Below are positions 46,388 through 56,063 of a stretch of 64,000 nucleotides of DNA, one piece after another. Positions within the stretch are counted from its first letter, which is position 1; every line of letters starts with the position of its first letter. The position numbers and the translations under genes were made by a program. Under the pieces are notes generated by a model. The model made no database searches, was not told the DNA's origin, and worked only from the letters and a program-made list of their open reading frames with translations. The stretch is from UTCFX2 sp963827155 (GTDB lineage Bacteria > Chloroflexota > Anaerolineae > Anaerolineales > UBA4823): positions 2,852,001 through 2,916,000 of the forward strand of contig CAWGZV010000002.1 of assembly GCA_963827155.1 (NCBI GenBank). The letters run 5' to 3'.

Positions 46388-47840
46388 GCAAATCTTCCTC
46401 ACTACCCTAGAAGGCGGTCGGGTTTGGATCGATAGGCGCGTACTTGAATTATGGCAATCGGCAGATGGATTGACACCAAAGGATATCTTGGAGAAAAACC
46501 GGCAACCCGCTGCTACCCACCTACAAATTCTGGTTGGGCTGGCTTGCCTTGCAGAAGCAGGTTTATTGGACCGGGAAGGTTCTCCCACTGAGTTACCTGC
46601 CAAATCGGTCAGTGAAATTGAACCAGTCTCGATCATCATTGTTTCGTTCAACAGCCGGCAATGGTTGGATGATTGCCTGGATTCAATCAAAGCCCAGTCC
46701 TGCACCCCTCTAGAAACAATCCTCGTGGATAACGCTTCTCAGGATGGTACAGCCGGCGAAATTACCAAATCCTATCCCGATGTCTCAGTTATCCCTCTGG
46801 ATGAACTTGTCCCGTTATCAAGTGCGATAAATATCGGGATTCAAGCAGCAAACGGAAAATATCTGCTGCTGCTCAACCCGGATGTTGTCCTTGAACAAGG
46901 CGCGATTGCCGAAATGCTAAAACGACTGAAAGAGGGTGATGCCTGTGCAGCCGTTGCTCCCAAATTACGTCTTCTCAGGGCGCCAGCATTCCTTAATGGG
47001 CTGGGAAATTTAGTTGGATCATCAGGTTGGGGAACGGATCTGGGTCTGGGTCATCTGGACCTTGGACAGTTCGATCATTGGAATGACCTGCCTTCCGCCT
47101 GCTTTGCAGCTACCCTGATTCCCGCCTCTGCTATCCAAGCCGTCGGCCTTCTGGATGATGGTTTTATCATGTACTATGAAGACAGTGAGTGGAGTTATCG
47201 TGCCCGCATGCTGGGCTATCGAGTCCTATCCGCTCCTAATGCGATTGTCTACCACGCCTTCAGCGGGCAAATGCCCGGTTTGAAGGAGCCTGCACTGACC
47301 CCCACCAAGCTGCGCAGAACCACGTATGGACGGCTGCGATTCATATCCCGTATCAATGCTGGATTTTTTTATTGGAGATTTTTGATCTGTTATCTTTTTG
47401 AAGATTCTCTCCGGTTGTTGGGATATTTAATCCGTTTGCAACCCCAGATGTCTTTTTCGGTATGTCTCGGACTATTGGATTATTATCGTTCGCTGAAGAG
47501 TCTTCTCCCCGAAAGAGCTGAGCTCCAAATGCGCAGAATAATCTCTGACCAAGAACTGTATCACGTCCAGAAGAAAGCGCCTGTACCTTTGATCCATGCT
47601 GGCGCTCCGCTTCTCACATGGGACGTGATCACGAATGAATACTTGCCCAGCATTCTATCTGGTCAGACCCATCAATTCCCCGAACTAGAAAATGATGGTG
47701 GGCTGCGTCAGGACGAATCCGGAGCTGACTCCAGCCTGTCTGGCTGGGCGAGATGGTCTGAAATCCTGCGAACCCAAGGGTTGATGCCCATGTTAAGGCA
47801 AGCAGCGCGTCGAATTCAATGGCGGTTGTCACTGCCTTGA
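46338..47840 (+). CDS. Family 2 glycosyltransferase with N-terminal PqqD/wHTH-like domain
   Basis: A 500-residue fusion. Residues 1-85 look like a small winged-helix or PqqD-type domain (TTLEGGRVWIDRRVLELWQ, then ILVGLACLAEAGLLDRE). Residues 95-340 are a GT2 domain (VSIIIVSFNSRQWLDDCL, LVDNASQDGTAGEI, LLLLNPDVVLEQ, MYYEDSEWSYRARMLG). The last 150 residues are helical. The first domain is not part of ordinary GT2 enzymes; it may bind a peptide, a lipid carrier or another subunit. Confidence 0.75.
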   Translation: MIRYRIPPGVSPTVIDRQIFLTTLEGGRVWIDRRVLELWQSADGLTPKDILEKNRQPAATHLQILVGLACLAEAGLLDREGSPTELPAKSVSEIEPVSIIIVSFNSRQWLDDCLDSIKAQSCTPLETILVDNASQDGTAGEITKSYPDVSVIPLDELVPLSSAINIGIQAANGKYLLLLNPDVVLEQGAIAEMLKRLKEGDACAAVAPKLRLLRAPAFLNGLGNLVGSSGWGTDLGLGHLDLGQFDHWNDLPSACFAATLIPASAIQAVGLLDDGFIMYYEDSEWSYRARMLGYRVLSAPNAIVYHAFSGQMPGLKEPALTPTKLRRTTYGRLRFISRINAGFFYWRFLICYLFEDSLRLLGYLIRLQPQMSFSVCLGLLDYYRSLKSLLPERAELQMRRIISDQELYHVQKKAPVPLIHAGAPLLTWDVITNEYLPSILSGQTHQFPELENDGGLRQDESGADSSLSGWARWSEILRTQGLMPMLRQAARRIQWRLSLP

Positions 47841-47856
47841 GCAGAATTTGAAGAAA

Positions 47857-48974
47857 ATGAAGATTGGTCTCGATTTAACTCCTCTGCCATCCAACCCGGT
47901 AGGTGCTGGGATCTATATGATCCAACTTGTGCGGTCGCTGGTGGATTTGCCGACCGAACATCAATTCGTGATATTTGCTCAAGAAAGCGGCAGGGATGTG
48001 ATCGGCGACCTGCCGCTGGAACGAGCCATCTGGGTGCTCGTCAAGGACAGAAAACCCACCTCCAGGCTGATTTGGGAACAGCTGAAGCTCCCCAATCTGG
48101 TGAAAGGGTCTGGTGTAAATCTGCTGCACTCTCTGCATTACACTCGACCGGTTTCTTTACCCTGTGCATCTGTTGTGACGTTTCATGACATGACATTTTT
48201 CCTATTTCCCGAACTGCATACGCGGCCCAAGCGGCTGTTCTTCCCAAGCGCCATCCGATACAGCGCCGCGCATGCAGATGCATTAATTGCAGTCTCAGAA
48301 AGCACGCGGCGCGACGCAATTCGGATCTTAAACATCCCCTCGGAACGGATCGTCGCCGTGCCAAATGGGATCGGCCGGGAATTCCGACCTATAAGTGACC
48401 AGGAGCTTCTTCAGGATTGCAGGCGGAAATATCACCTTCCAGAAGAATTTATCCTCTATCTCGGACTGATCGAGCCACGAAAAAACGTCCCACTTCTTCT
48501 AAAAGCCTATGCACGCCTCCGGGAGCAAAAGAGCATTCCCCCACTTGTCCTTGCTGGCAGAAAAGGCTGGATGGTTGAAGAAGTTTTCCGGCTTTTGGAT
48601 GATCTGGAGCTCAAAGATCACGTCTATTTGCCAGGCTATATCGAGTTCAAGACCTTCCACGGATCTATAATCTCGCCAGGATATTTGTATACCCTTCAAC
48701 GTATGAGGGCTTTGGCTTCCCGCCGCTTGAAGCGATGGCTTGCGGTACACCGGTGATCACTACCGCCGTGTCGGCGATGCAGGACTATGTTGGAAACTCA
48801 GGCCTACTCGTGCCGCCGCAGAATGAGCAAGCTCTTACTGAGGCTTTAGCTCGCCTGCTTTCAGATCCACTCCTTCAGACAAGCCTATCAAAGGAAGGCT
48901 TGCGCCGTATCACGGAATTCACCTGGGAACGGACCGCCAGGGAGACATTGAAAATCTATGAAGCATTTTCCTGA
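47857..48974 (+). CDS. Family 4 glycosyltransferase, frameshifted
   Basis: About 372 residues. MKIGLDLTPLPSNPVGAGIY opens the N-terminal Rossmann domain; LYLGLIEPRKNVPLLLKAY and YPSTYEGFGFPPLEAMACG belong to the nucleotide-sugar-binding half. The frame is lost near 48650: one base is missing between GA and GTT, and adding it gives PGYIEVQDLPRIYNLARIF. ATG 47857 is preferred over TTG 47848. The C terminus overlaps the next gene by 17 bases. GT4 enzymes of this kind transfer mannose or related sugars. Confidence 0.83.
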
Positions 48975-49875
48975 GAAGCCCGATTCGCCGGCCGTTTCGG
49001 TTTGCATTGTTACATACAAAGCCAGAGATCTACTCAGAGATTGCCTGAATTCTCTGATGCAAAATACGGAACTAATTTACGAAGTCATTGTCGTAGATAA
49101 TGGGTCCCGCGATCAGATTTCCGATATGCTATTCCATGAGTTCCCTTCGGTCAGCCTGATCGAAAATCCTACTAACCTGGGTTTTACTTTTCCGATGAAT
49201 CAGGCGCTCAAGCAAGGGAAAGGAAGATATCTGCTGCAGCTAAACCCAGACACATTGATCCTACCGCAAGCCATCGATCAAATGGTTGCTTTCATGGAAG
49301 CCAACCCAGAGATTGGAATTTGCGGACCAAAAGTGCTCAATCGGGACCGAACCATGCAAAAGCCTTGCCGCCGGGGGGAACCTACCCCAATGGCGGTGAT
49401 TTCTTATTTTTTGGGTCTATCTGCGCGTTTCCCCAAAAGTAAAACCTTCGGGGGTTATCTATTAAACTATCTCGACGAAGATGAGATCAGCGCTGTTGCA
49501 GGCGTCTCAGGGTCATGCATGCTGATCCGGCATGAGGTGGTTGAAAATATCGGCTATCTTGATGAAAGATTTTTTGCTTATCAGGAAGATGCAGACATTT
49601 GCCGCCGAACCCGAGAAGCCGGCTGGCAAGTTTATTATTTTCCAAAAGCCCAGATCATTCATTTTGGAGGGCAAGGGGGCTCAGGCGTTGAGCCGTATCG
49701 CTCGATAATTGCCTGGCACAAAGCATATTTCCAGTATTACCGTAAACATCTCGCAAAAGATTATTTCTTCGCGTTTAATTGGATTTATTATCTGGCAATG
49801 TTGCTAAAATTAATCGTTGCTTTGGTAGTAAACTACATCCGAAAGGATAAAATTGTCAGTACTCGCCGACCATAG
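48958..49875 (+). CDS. Family 2 glycosyltransferase
   Basis: A 305-residue GT2 enzyme with a C-terminal hydrophobic helix (IYYLAMLLKLIVALVVNYI). VSVCIVTYKARDLLRDCL, VVDNGSRDQI, NLGFTFPMNQ and LNPDTLILPQ are present; FAYQEDADICRRTREAG is the acceptor motif. The order of residues is that of membrane-associated rhamnosyl- or GlcNAc-transferases. It is the last gene before the initiating transferase. Confidence 0.85.
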   Translation: MKHFPEKPDSPAVSVCIVTYKARDLLRDCLNSLMQNTELIYEVIVVDNGSRDQISDMLFHEFPSVSLIENPTNLGFTFPMNQALKQGKGRYLLQLNPDTLILPQAIDQMVAFMEANPEIGICGPKVLNRDRTMQKPCRRGEPTPMAVISYFLGLSARFPKSKTFGGYLLNYLDEDEISAVAGVSGSCMLIRHEVVENIGYLDERFFAYQEDADICRRTREAGWQVYYFPKAQIIHFGGQGGSGVEPYRSIIAWHKAYFQYYRKHLAKDYFFAFNWIYYLAMLLKLIVALVVNYIRKDKIVSTRRP

Positions 49876-49928
49876 TTGAATTTTATTGTTTGTTGCGGGG
49901 GCATTAATGCTGTAAACTGTAAAACACC

Positions 49929-50987
49929 ATGCTGGCAAACACGACGAATTTCATCTATATTTTTGAGACCATGTTGGCTGCTCTGCTGGTTTCGCTGCTC
50001 GCTTCCTGGTTCAGCATCCAAATGGCGAGGCGCACCCAGCTCATCGATCAGCCAGGAAGCGCCCCTCATAAACAGCATGCCCACCCCGTCCCGCTGGCAG
50101 GCGGTATTGCTTTGTTTTCCACAATGCTCATTGTCGGCTGGTTCATTCACACTCTGGATGTTCCTGCAATACAGGCAGCGATGATAGCTTGCGTTCCTAT
50201 CTTCATATTCGGCCTTTGGGATGATTTCAAAAACATTTCCCCAATTGTAAAATTGTCTGGACAGATCGCAGCTGCCCTCATTCTGATTAACCAGGGGGTA
50301 TACATCCAGATTTTCGAATCACCTGAATTCTTTTTTTATGGTGTGGGGGGAATTTATCTATACCTTGACTGGTTCGTCACCATCTTCTGGGTGGTCGGTA
50401 TAACCAATGCATTCAATTTCGTAGACAGCATGGATGGACTGGCAGTTGGTCTTGCCGGTATGGCAGCCGGTTTTTTCATGCTGGTTACGCTTGATTCGGG
50501 CCAATTCATGCTTGCTAACCACGCGGCAATTCTGATTGGAGCCTGTATCGGGATCTTTTTCTTCAATTCCCCTCCAGCAATTTTATTTCTGGGGGATTCT
50601 GGCGCACAGCTTTTGGGTTTTCTACTGGCAGTCCTTGGGATAAGTTACGCCCCTATCGGAGTGAACCAGTCGTCCTCCTGGCTTGTGCCGATCATGTTAT
50701 TGGGTGTACCGATTTTTGATACCGTGCTGGTGGTTATATCCAGATTACGACGCGCAAAACCAATCTATGCGGCTGCGCTCGATCACACCTATCATCGCCT
50801 ATTACGGATGGGACTTCCTTCAAACCGGGCAGTGCTGGTGATGCAAGTCACCTCATTGATGCTCGGCTGCCTGGCGTTTGTTTGTCTTGTTCAACCGCCG
50901 TTTATTGCGAACTTCATCTTTACGATCCTGCTCATTGCTGGGTGTGCTGCACTTGTGGGGCTAGATCGACGCTCAGATTGGGTATAA
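49929..50987 (+). CDS. wecA: Undecaprenyl-phosphate sugar-1-phosphate transferase (WecA/TagO-like)
   Basis: A 352-residue integral membrane protein of the MraY/WecA family with about ten helices. DQPGSAPHKQHAHPVPLAGG is the classic first cytoplasmic loop, FGLWDDFKNI has the metal-binding aspartates, NAFNFVDSMDGLA and LGDSGAQLLGF follow, and the late HxxHR-like loop reads DHTYHRLLRMG. It starts glycan assembly by moving GlcNAc-1-phosphate or a similar sugar onto undecaprenyl phosphate. It is the only initiating enzyme seen in the window. Confidence 0.93.
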   Translation: MLANTTNFIYIFETMLAALLVSLLASWFSIQMARRTQLIDQPGSAPHKQHAHPVPLAGGIALFSTMLIVGWFIHTLDVPAIQAAMIACVPIFIFGLWDDFKNISPIVKLSGQIAAALILINQGVYIQIFESPEFFFYGVGGIYLYLDWFVTIFWVVGITNAFNFVDSMDGLAVGLAGMAAGFFMLVTLDSGQFMLANHAAILIGACIGIFFFNSPPAILFLGDSGAQLLGFLLAVLGISYAPIGVNQSSSWLVPIMLLGVPIFDTVLVVISRLRRAKPIYAAALDHTYHRLLRMGLPSNRAVLVMQVTSLMLGCLAFVCLVQPPFIANFIFTILLIAGCAALVGLDRRSDWV

Positions 50988-50988
50988 T
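50983..50988 (+). promoter_or_regulatory. -10 element before the chain-length/polymerase genes
   Basis: TATAAT overlaps the stop codon of the WecA-like gene. TG lies two bases further up, one more than ideal. The predicted start near 50995 gives a short leader before ATG 51013. No -35 is clear. Confidence 0.35.
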
Positions 50989-51012
50989 TTTATCCATCTG
51001 AGGCGCTTCAAT

Positions 51013-52068
51013 ATGCCCAATGAGTGGTCACTTCGTGATGAAATTATTCAAGCCGTCCAGCGATGGCCGTGGCTTGCGTTATTTTGCTTGCTCGGGAGCT
51101 TATTTGGATGGCTCACAGCCGTCGTCGTGCCGACCCCACACCGCGCCACTCGAGAACTTTACGTTGGCTTGAACGTCTATCGAGCGCTGGAAAACCGCAG
51201 TGTTTCAGAATACGCGGGCATCGAGCTGGTCAATGCCAACGATTATAAGAACTGGCAGATGGCGAGCTTGAACAGTCTGATATTCATGGATCCGGTAATC
51301 GAAACGACTCTGGCCCGCTTGCAGCAGCTGGATCCATATTGGAAAACAATCAGCCAGGAAACATTGGCGGATTCGCTCCATGTTTATTGGCGCAACGCTG
51401 GAAAATGGCGGCTGGTAGCAGAGAATCGCGACCCAATTAGAGCCGCCCAGGCGGTCACCATCTGGCAGGATGTTGTCGTCGATCATGTCCATCAAGCTGT
51501 GCTGGAATCCCAAGCTTCGCTGGTACTTGAGCTAAGGCTGCGATCGCTTGCAGAAACAAAATCAGCTATGCTTGAAAAGGCTATCTTGATCAAGCAGATC
51601 CGCCAGCGTTTCACAAAATTCGACACCACTCTGGCGGGACTTTCGCCTCAAGCCGGTCTATCGGAATCGGAATATTGGGAGATGTGGCGCACAATGGCAA
51701 ATCCTGGACTCAATTCAGAGGTTGAACCGATGCTGGACTCTTTTCCCGCTCAAAATGCATCTGTTCTGGAATTTAGAAATTGGATCCAGGGCTCCTCGAT
51801 TATCCTCGACCAGCAGCTCGAGCTGAAGGAGGAGCAAATTCAAGAGATGATCGCACAAGAAAACCAGGCTTCAGCCGAGTTTGCACAGGTCTCCCGGAAG
51901 AGCCTCGGATTATCAGCGACCCTCGATGTTGATAAGATATCGGATTCTCGAACCGAACAGATTCCAACTCGTCCGACCGGTAAACTCATGCTTGCTGGCA
52001 GCCTGTTTGGGCTGATTGTCTGGCTGGCATACTGGATCAGCTCGATCAGCCTTCGGGGGAGATCATGA
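51013..52068 (+). CDS. Wzz-like chain-length regulator, copy 1
   Basis: A 351-residue protein with one membrane helix near residues 18-38 and one near 328-348, and a periplasmic or outer domain between them that is mostly helical. This is the topology of polysaccharide co-polymerases (Wzz/Wzc N-terminal type). The second helix is preceded by a proline-containing RPTGKLMLAG, as in the family. No kinase domain. It is followed with a four-base overlap by the polymerase/ligase, and the pair is repeated at 53542. Confidence 0.7.
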   Translation: MPNEWSLRDEIIQAVQRWPWLALFCLLGSLFGWLTAVVVPTPHRATRELYVGLNVYRALENRSVSEYAGIELVNANDYKNWQMASLNSLIFMDPVIETTLARLQQLDPYWKTISQETLADSLHVYWRNAGKWRLVAENRDPIRAAQAVTIWQDVVVDHVHQAVLESQASLVLELRLRSLAETKSAMLEKAILIKQIRQRFTKFDTTLAGLSPQAGLSESEYWEMWRTMANPGLNSEVEPMLDSFPAQNASVLEFRNWIQGSSIILDQQLELKEEQIQEMIAQENQASAEFAQVSRKSLGLSATLDVDKISDSRTEQIPTRPTGKLMLAGSLFGLIVWLAYWISSISLRGRS

Positions 52069-53567
52069 ACGCTGCCAGTATTCCCAGAGCAGCTCGTTGG
52101 ATCGAGAAGGCTGCCTGGGCATTGATGCTGTTCGCTCTTCCACTTACAAGCTTTCCTTATTTTCCACGTGCGATCGGTGGGGAAGCGCTCGTACGGCCCC
52201 TCTCTCTTTATCCTTTGATCATCTTGCTCCCATTTTCTGTATTGCCCAGATTGATGCGCAAACGCCTGCCAAAGAATTTTCTTGCACTTGCAGCCTTTGC
52301 CCTGGTTGCCATCGGTGTCTCATTTCTCTCCTTACTGCGTGGGGTCGAGCCAGCCTTGGGTATTTCTGTCGAATCCAGAGTTTTACGCGGGATCTTCACG
52401 CTAGGGATCGGATGCGCCTTCTTCACGGCAGTGGCTATACTGCCAGAGACTCCTGAAGATATGCGCTTCTCGCTGCGCTGGATCTACGCCGGGGTGAGCA
52501 CCGCGATGCTCTGGGGAGCGCTTCAAGCTTACAACATCCTTTCTCCCAACCCAGAATACTTCGGCTGGTTATCGAGGCTCCAGAGCCGTTTGTCAATTCG
52601 CAGCCTGAAGCCAGACCGGATTTCCGGAATGACCTATGAGCCCCACTGGTTTGCCGAACAAATCATTCTGCTTTTACTCCCTTATGCTCTGGCGGCTGTA
52701 CTTACCAATTACACGGTATTTCAACTTCGCTGGCGGCGACTGACGATCGAGACTTTTCTCCTCATCTGGGCAATCATCCTGCTTCCATTCACTTTTTCTA
52801 GAGCAGGTCTGTTGAATTTGATCATCGTTCTTTTCCTGGGTATTCTGTTTTTCTTCGAAAGGTCACCGAGAGCAGAAGCGACTCTGGTCCGTCAGCCTCC
52901 GAACTACTTCCGCCGGTTGGCAGGCATCTCATTGGTTATCCTCCTAGCCGCGGCTCCAATTTATTTTATCGGGGCGAAGAATCCTTTCTTCGCTCGAATT
53001 TGGGGTTATTGGCGGACTCCAAACGCCTCTTTGACCGGCTACATGAGCTATCTTGGATTTGATGCACGCGTAATCTACGCTCAAACAGCGTTTAATACCT
53101 TTTTGGCTTACCCGCTCACGGGCGTTGGGCTAGGAAACTACGCCTTCTATTTCGAAGAAATGCTCCCATATCGCCCAATTGCGGAAGTACCAGAGATCCT
53201 CTTGATGATCACCCCCGAAATGGGCCGAGATCGATTAATTACGTCTAAGAACTTCTTCCTTCGAATTCTCGCTGAAACAGGGATATTAGGATGGATCACT
53301 TTCGGTGTTTTTCTGATAATCAATATCGGTTACGGGCTATATCTCTGGTTATCCCATGAAAATGAATGGCATTATTGGGGGGTTGCCAGTCTTTGCGGGA
53401 TGCTTGCGTTTGGGCTTTCCGCCCTCACTTTCGATTCCTTCGTAATACCTAATATATGGGTTTTGTTTGGTTTGATTACGGCTGCAACCCGAATATCATC
53501 TCGTACCGAACCAGCGACAGTACCCAAACTCAGGAAGGCTCATGAACCGTTATTGGAATCTGCGTGA
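52065..53567 (+). CDS. O-antigen polymerase/ligase (Wzy/WaaL-like), copy 1
   Basis: A 500-residue protein with about twelve membrane helices and a large outer loop between residues 290 and 400. The loop contains GVGLGNYAFYFEEMLPYR, the recognisable part of the O-antigen ligase/polymerase family, then RLITSKNFFLRILAETG. Such enzymes join repeat units on undecaprenyl pyrophosphate or transfer the finished chain. ATG overlaps the regulator stop (ATGA). It overlaps the next gene by 26 bases. Confidence 0.78.
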   Translation: MNAASIPRAARWIEKAAWALMLFALPLTSFPYFPRAIGGEALVRPLSLYPLIILLPFSVLPRLMRKRLPKNFLALAAFALVAIGVSFLSLLRGVEPALGISVESRVLRGIFTLGIGCAFFTAVAILPETPEDMRFSLRWIYAGVSTAMLWGALQAYNILSPNPEYFGWLSRLQSRLSIRSLKPDRISGMTYEPHWFAEQIILLLLPYALAAVLTNYTVFQLRWRRLTIETFLLIWAIILLPFTFSRAGLLNLIIVLFLGILFFFERSPRAEATLVRQPPNYFRRLAGISLVILLAAAPIYFIGAKNPFFARIWGYWRTPNASLTGYMSYLGFDARVIYAQTAFNTFLAYPLTGVGLGNYAFYFEEMLPYRPIAEVPEILLMITPEMGRDRLITSKNFFLRILAETGILGWITFGVFLIINIGYGLYLWLSHENEWHYWGVASLCGMLAFGLSALTFDSFVIPNIWVLFGLITAATRISSRTEPATVPKLRKAHEPLLESA

Positions 53568-54597
53568 AGAATTGTATCGAGTATTTCACAATTGGCCTGC
53601 GATCCTGGCTTCAATTCTGATCGGCTGCTTGTTTGGTTTAATTTTGTCTAATATTTGGCCAGCGCAACATCGGGCTACAAGCCTGATTTACCTGGCATTA
53701 AATCCGTATCGACGGTATGAAGACACCATGTTTGAAGCGCTTTCGAATCCGAAGTATTCAAACCTGGATAATTATCAATACTGGCAGATGCAGCAGCTGG
53801 AAGCCGCTTCTACTTTAGAAAGTTTTCTCAAGCCAACCCTTGAGCGCCTGAGAGCCAAAGACCCCTATTGGAATTCAATTGATATCGATGCCCTTCGATC
53901 AATGTTAAGATCCGAATGGCGAACGACGGGTAACTGGAGCCTGATGGCAAACCATCCGGACGCCAAGTATGCCCGCCAGGCGGCCGAAATCTGGAGCGAT
54001 GTCGTTGTGAAAAATGTATCCGAAGCTGTGGAATCTTCACGAAAAGCCTTTATGATCGACCAACAGCTTCAAGCTGATGAAAACGAGCTGCTGAAGGCAA
54101 ACATGCGTCTTCAAGACCTGACTTCGACTATCCAGGAACTGAAGGGCTGGCAGCAGACCCTCCAACAGGTGGATAATAATCAGCCGTTGGATGGTGAGAA
54201 ACGCTGGCTGCTGCTCGCGACGGCAGCCAGTCCAGCGGAGTATACACCTGGTTGGGTTGAAGCTCTGAATAATCAGCCAACTGCAGAGGCCTTGCCATCG
54301 GCTTATCAAGAATGGATTGACCAACTCATCCCGCTGATGGAAGTTGAATCTGCTTCTGTAAGAGATCATATCAAAACCCTTGATCAGGATATGGTTTCTC
54401 AAGCCGGAAATTTCTCGGTCGAATCCCGAAACAGCCTGAGTTTTTCACCTAATATCGAAGTACAGCGGAAAGAAGATCTGGGCGTGCGAGTAGTACGACC
54501 ATCTTCAACTTTCATCCTGGTCGGTGGGATGGTTGGACTGCTCATTTGGCTCTTATTCCAATTGGTTATCATATCGAAATCAGGAAGACATCAGTGA
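53542..54597 (+). CDS. Wzz-like chain-length regulator, copy 2
   Basis: A 351-residue paralogue of the protein at 51013, of exactly the same length. The N-terminal N-W-P-A-I/R-W-P-W-L motif before helix one, the HRAT in both (PHRATRELYVGLN and QHRATSLIYLALN), the KNWQMASL/QYWQMQQL region and the late RPSSTFILVGG are shared. The outer domain has diverged, which would alter chain length or partner choice. Confidence 0.7.
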   Translation: MNRYWNLREELYRVFHNWPAILASILIGCLFGLILSNIWPAQHRATSLIYLALNPYRRYEDTMFEALSNPKYSNLDNYQYWQMQQLEAASTLESFLKPTLERLRAKDPYWNSIDIDALRSMLRSEWRTTGNWSLMANHPDAKYARQAAEIWSDVVVKNVSEAVESSRKAFMIDQQLQADENELLKANMRLQDLTSTIQELKGWQQTLQQVDNNQPLDGEKRWLLLATAASPAEYTPGWVEALNNQPTAEALPSAYQEWIDQLIPLMEVESASVRDHIKTLDQDMVSQAGNFSVESRNSLSFSPNIEVQRKEDLGVRVVRPSSTFILVGGMVGLLIWLLFQLVIISKSGRHQ

Positions 54598-56057
54598 GCC
54601 GCATACGTTGGGAATCTGTACTTTCAACCATAACCAGGATTGCCTGGATTTTGTTTTTTGTCAGCCTGCCGGTGACAAGCTTCCCTTACTTCCCAGGCGG
54701 TGTAGGCGGGCGTACGCTTGTCCGTCCTCTGGCAATCTACCCACTGCTAGTATTAATGGTGCTGCTCACGATTCCGAGCCTGTTCAAACGTCCGCTTCCG
54801 CGGACGTTTATTCCACTGATCGTTTTCGCTATTCTTGCCTTTATCAGCTCGATCTTTGCCTTCACTTCAGATCTAGAAGCATTTCGTGGAGTCACACCTC
54901 TCTCGAGGCTATTTCGAAATCTGATTACCCTGGCACTTGGGATTGGATTCTATTTCACGACCACGCTACTAAACAAGACCTGGGATGATCTAAGCCGCTC
55001 GCTTCGCTGGCTGTATCTAGGGCTTGGAGCAGCTTTAATGTGGGGCTCTCTCCAAATCCCGACTTTAATCGTTCATTTTCCGCCCTATTTTCGGTTTCTA
55101 AATTCAATCCAACGCTTCATTTCAACCCGAAAACTATTCAGCACGCGGATTTCAGGTTTGACCTTTGAGCCCAAATGGTTCGCCGAACAGATCTGCTTTC
55201 TCTTGCTTCCCTGGCTGATTGCATCGGTGCTTACAAATCGCAGTATCTTTGCATGGCGCTGGCGGAAAATTACGATCGAATGGCTGCTGCTTGGCTGGGC
55301 GGTGATCGTGTTGATCTTCACCTTTTCCCGAACGGGGGTCTTCATCCTGATCTTACTCTCATTATTAGGTTATTTCCTTTCACGACACTACTTCCACAAG
55401 CCACTCCCAGTCCACCGTAAGCCGCTCCACCGACGGATCTTGGAGACCAGCTTGATCGTCATAAGCCTGATGACAATCCTTGTGGTTGTCGGCTCACAAA
55501 ATCCATATTTCTCCCGTTTATGGCGCTATTGGACCGAGGCAAAAACCCGGAATAGAAGCTATTTCGAATTTATTGCCGTCGAACAGCGATTTGTATATTG
55601 GGAAACTGCACTACGTATTTTTGAACAAGATCCATTGCTTGGCGTCGGATTAGGTAATTACGCTTTCTATTTTGATGAGAATCTGCCAAACCGTCCATTT
55701 CATGTCCAAAAAGAGATCGTTCGGCAGATCACTCCTGGGGAGGGGCGTGATCGTTTGATCACCCCGAAGAACCTACCAGCCAGGCTGCTTGCAGAAACCG
55801 GCGTGATGGGTACCGCCGCATTCATCTCGTTTCTGCTTGCAATCATTGGCTGCAGCCTTTTTCTCTGGTATTCCCCATCTGCAGAGCAACGTTTCTATGG
55901 GATTGCCGCTTTATTAGCATTGGTTGTCTTTGGATTTGTAGTATTTTCCTTCGATTCCTTTGCGCTACCGAATATGTGGGTGATTTTTGGATTGATTACT
56001 GCAGCTGCCCATCTGTCGGATCCTCTAATAAAAACGGAAGAGCCTGGTTTGACCTGA
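54594..56057 (+). CDS. O-antigen polymerase/ligase (Wzy/WaaL-like), copy 2
   Basis: A 487-residue paralogue of the protein at 52065. The shared segments include LPVTSFPYFPGG, EPKWFAEQICFLLLPW, GVGLGNYAFYFDENLPNRP and RLITPKNLPARLLAETG. GTG 54594 is chosen because it overlaps the regulator stop as GTGA, the same coupling as in copy 1. The conserved loop is intact, so both copies look functional. Confidence 0.78.
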   Translation: MSRIRWESVLSTITRIAWILFFVSLPVTSFPYFPGGVGGRTLVRPLAIYPLLVLMVLLTIPSLFKRPLPRTFIPLIVFAILAFISSIFAFTSDLEAFRGVTPLSRLFRNLITLALGIGFYFTTTLLNKTWDDLSRSLRWLYLGLGAALMWGSLQIPTLIVHFPPYFRFLNSIQRFISTRKLFSTRISGLTFEPKWFAEQICFLLLPWLIASVLTNRSIFAWRWRKITIEWLLLGWAVIVLIFTFSRTGVFILILLSLLGYFLSRHYFHKPLPVHRKPLHRRILETSLIVISLMTILVVVGSQNPYFSRLWRYWTEAKTRNRSYFEFIAVEQRFVYWETALRIFEQDPLLGVGLGNYAFYFDENLPNRPFHVQKEIVRQITPGEGRDRLITPKNLPARLLAETGVMGTAAFISFLLAIIGCSLFLWYSPSAEQRFYGIAALLALVVFGFVVFSFDSFALPNMWVIFGLITAAAHLSDPLIKTEEPGLT

Positions 56058-56063
56058 AACATT

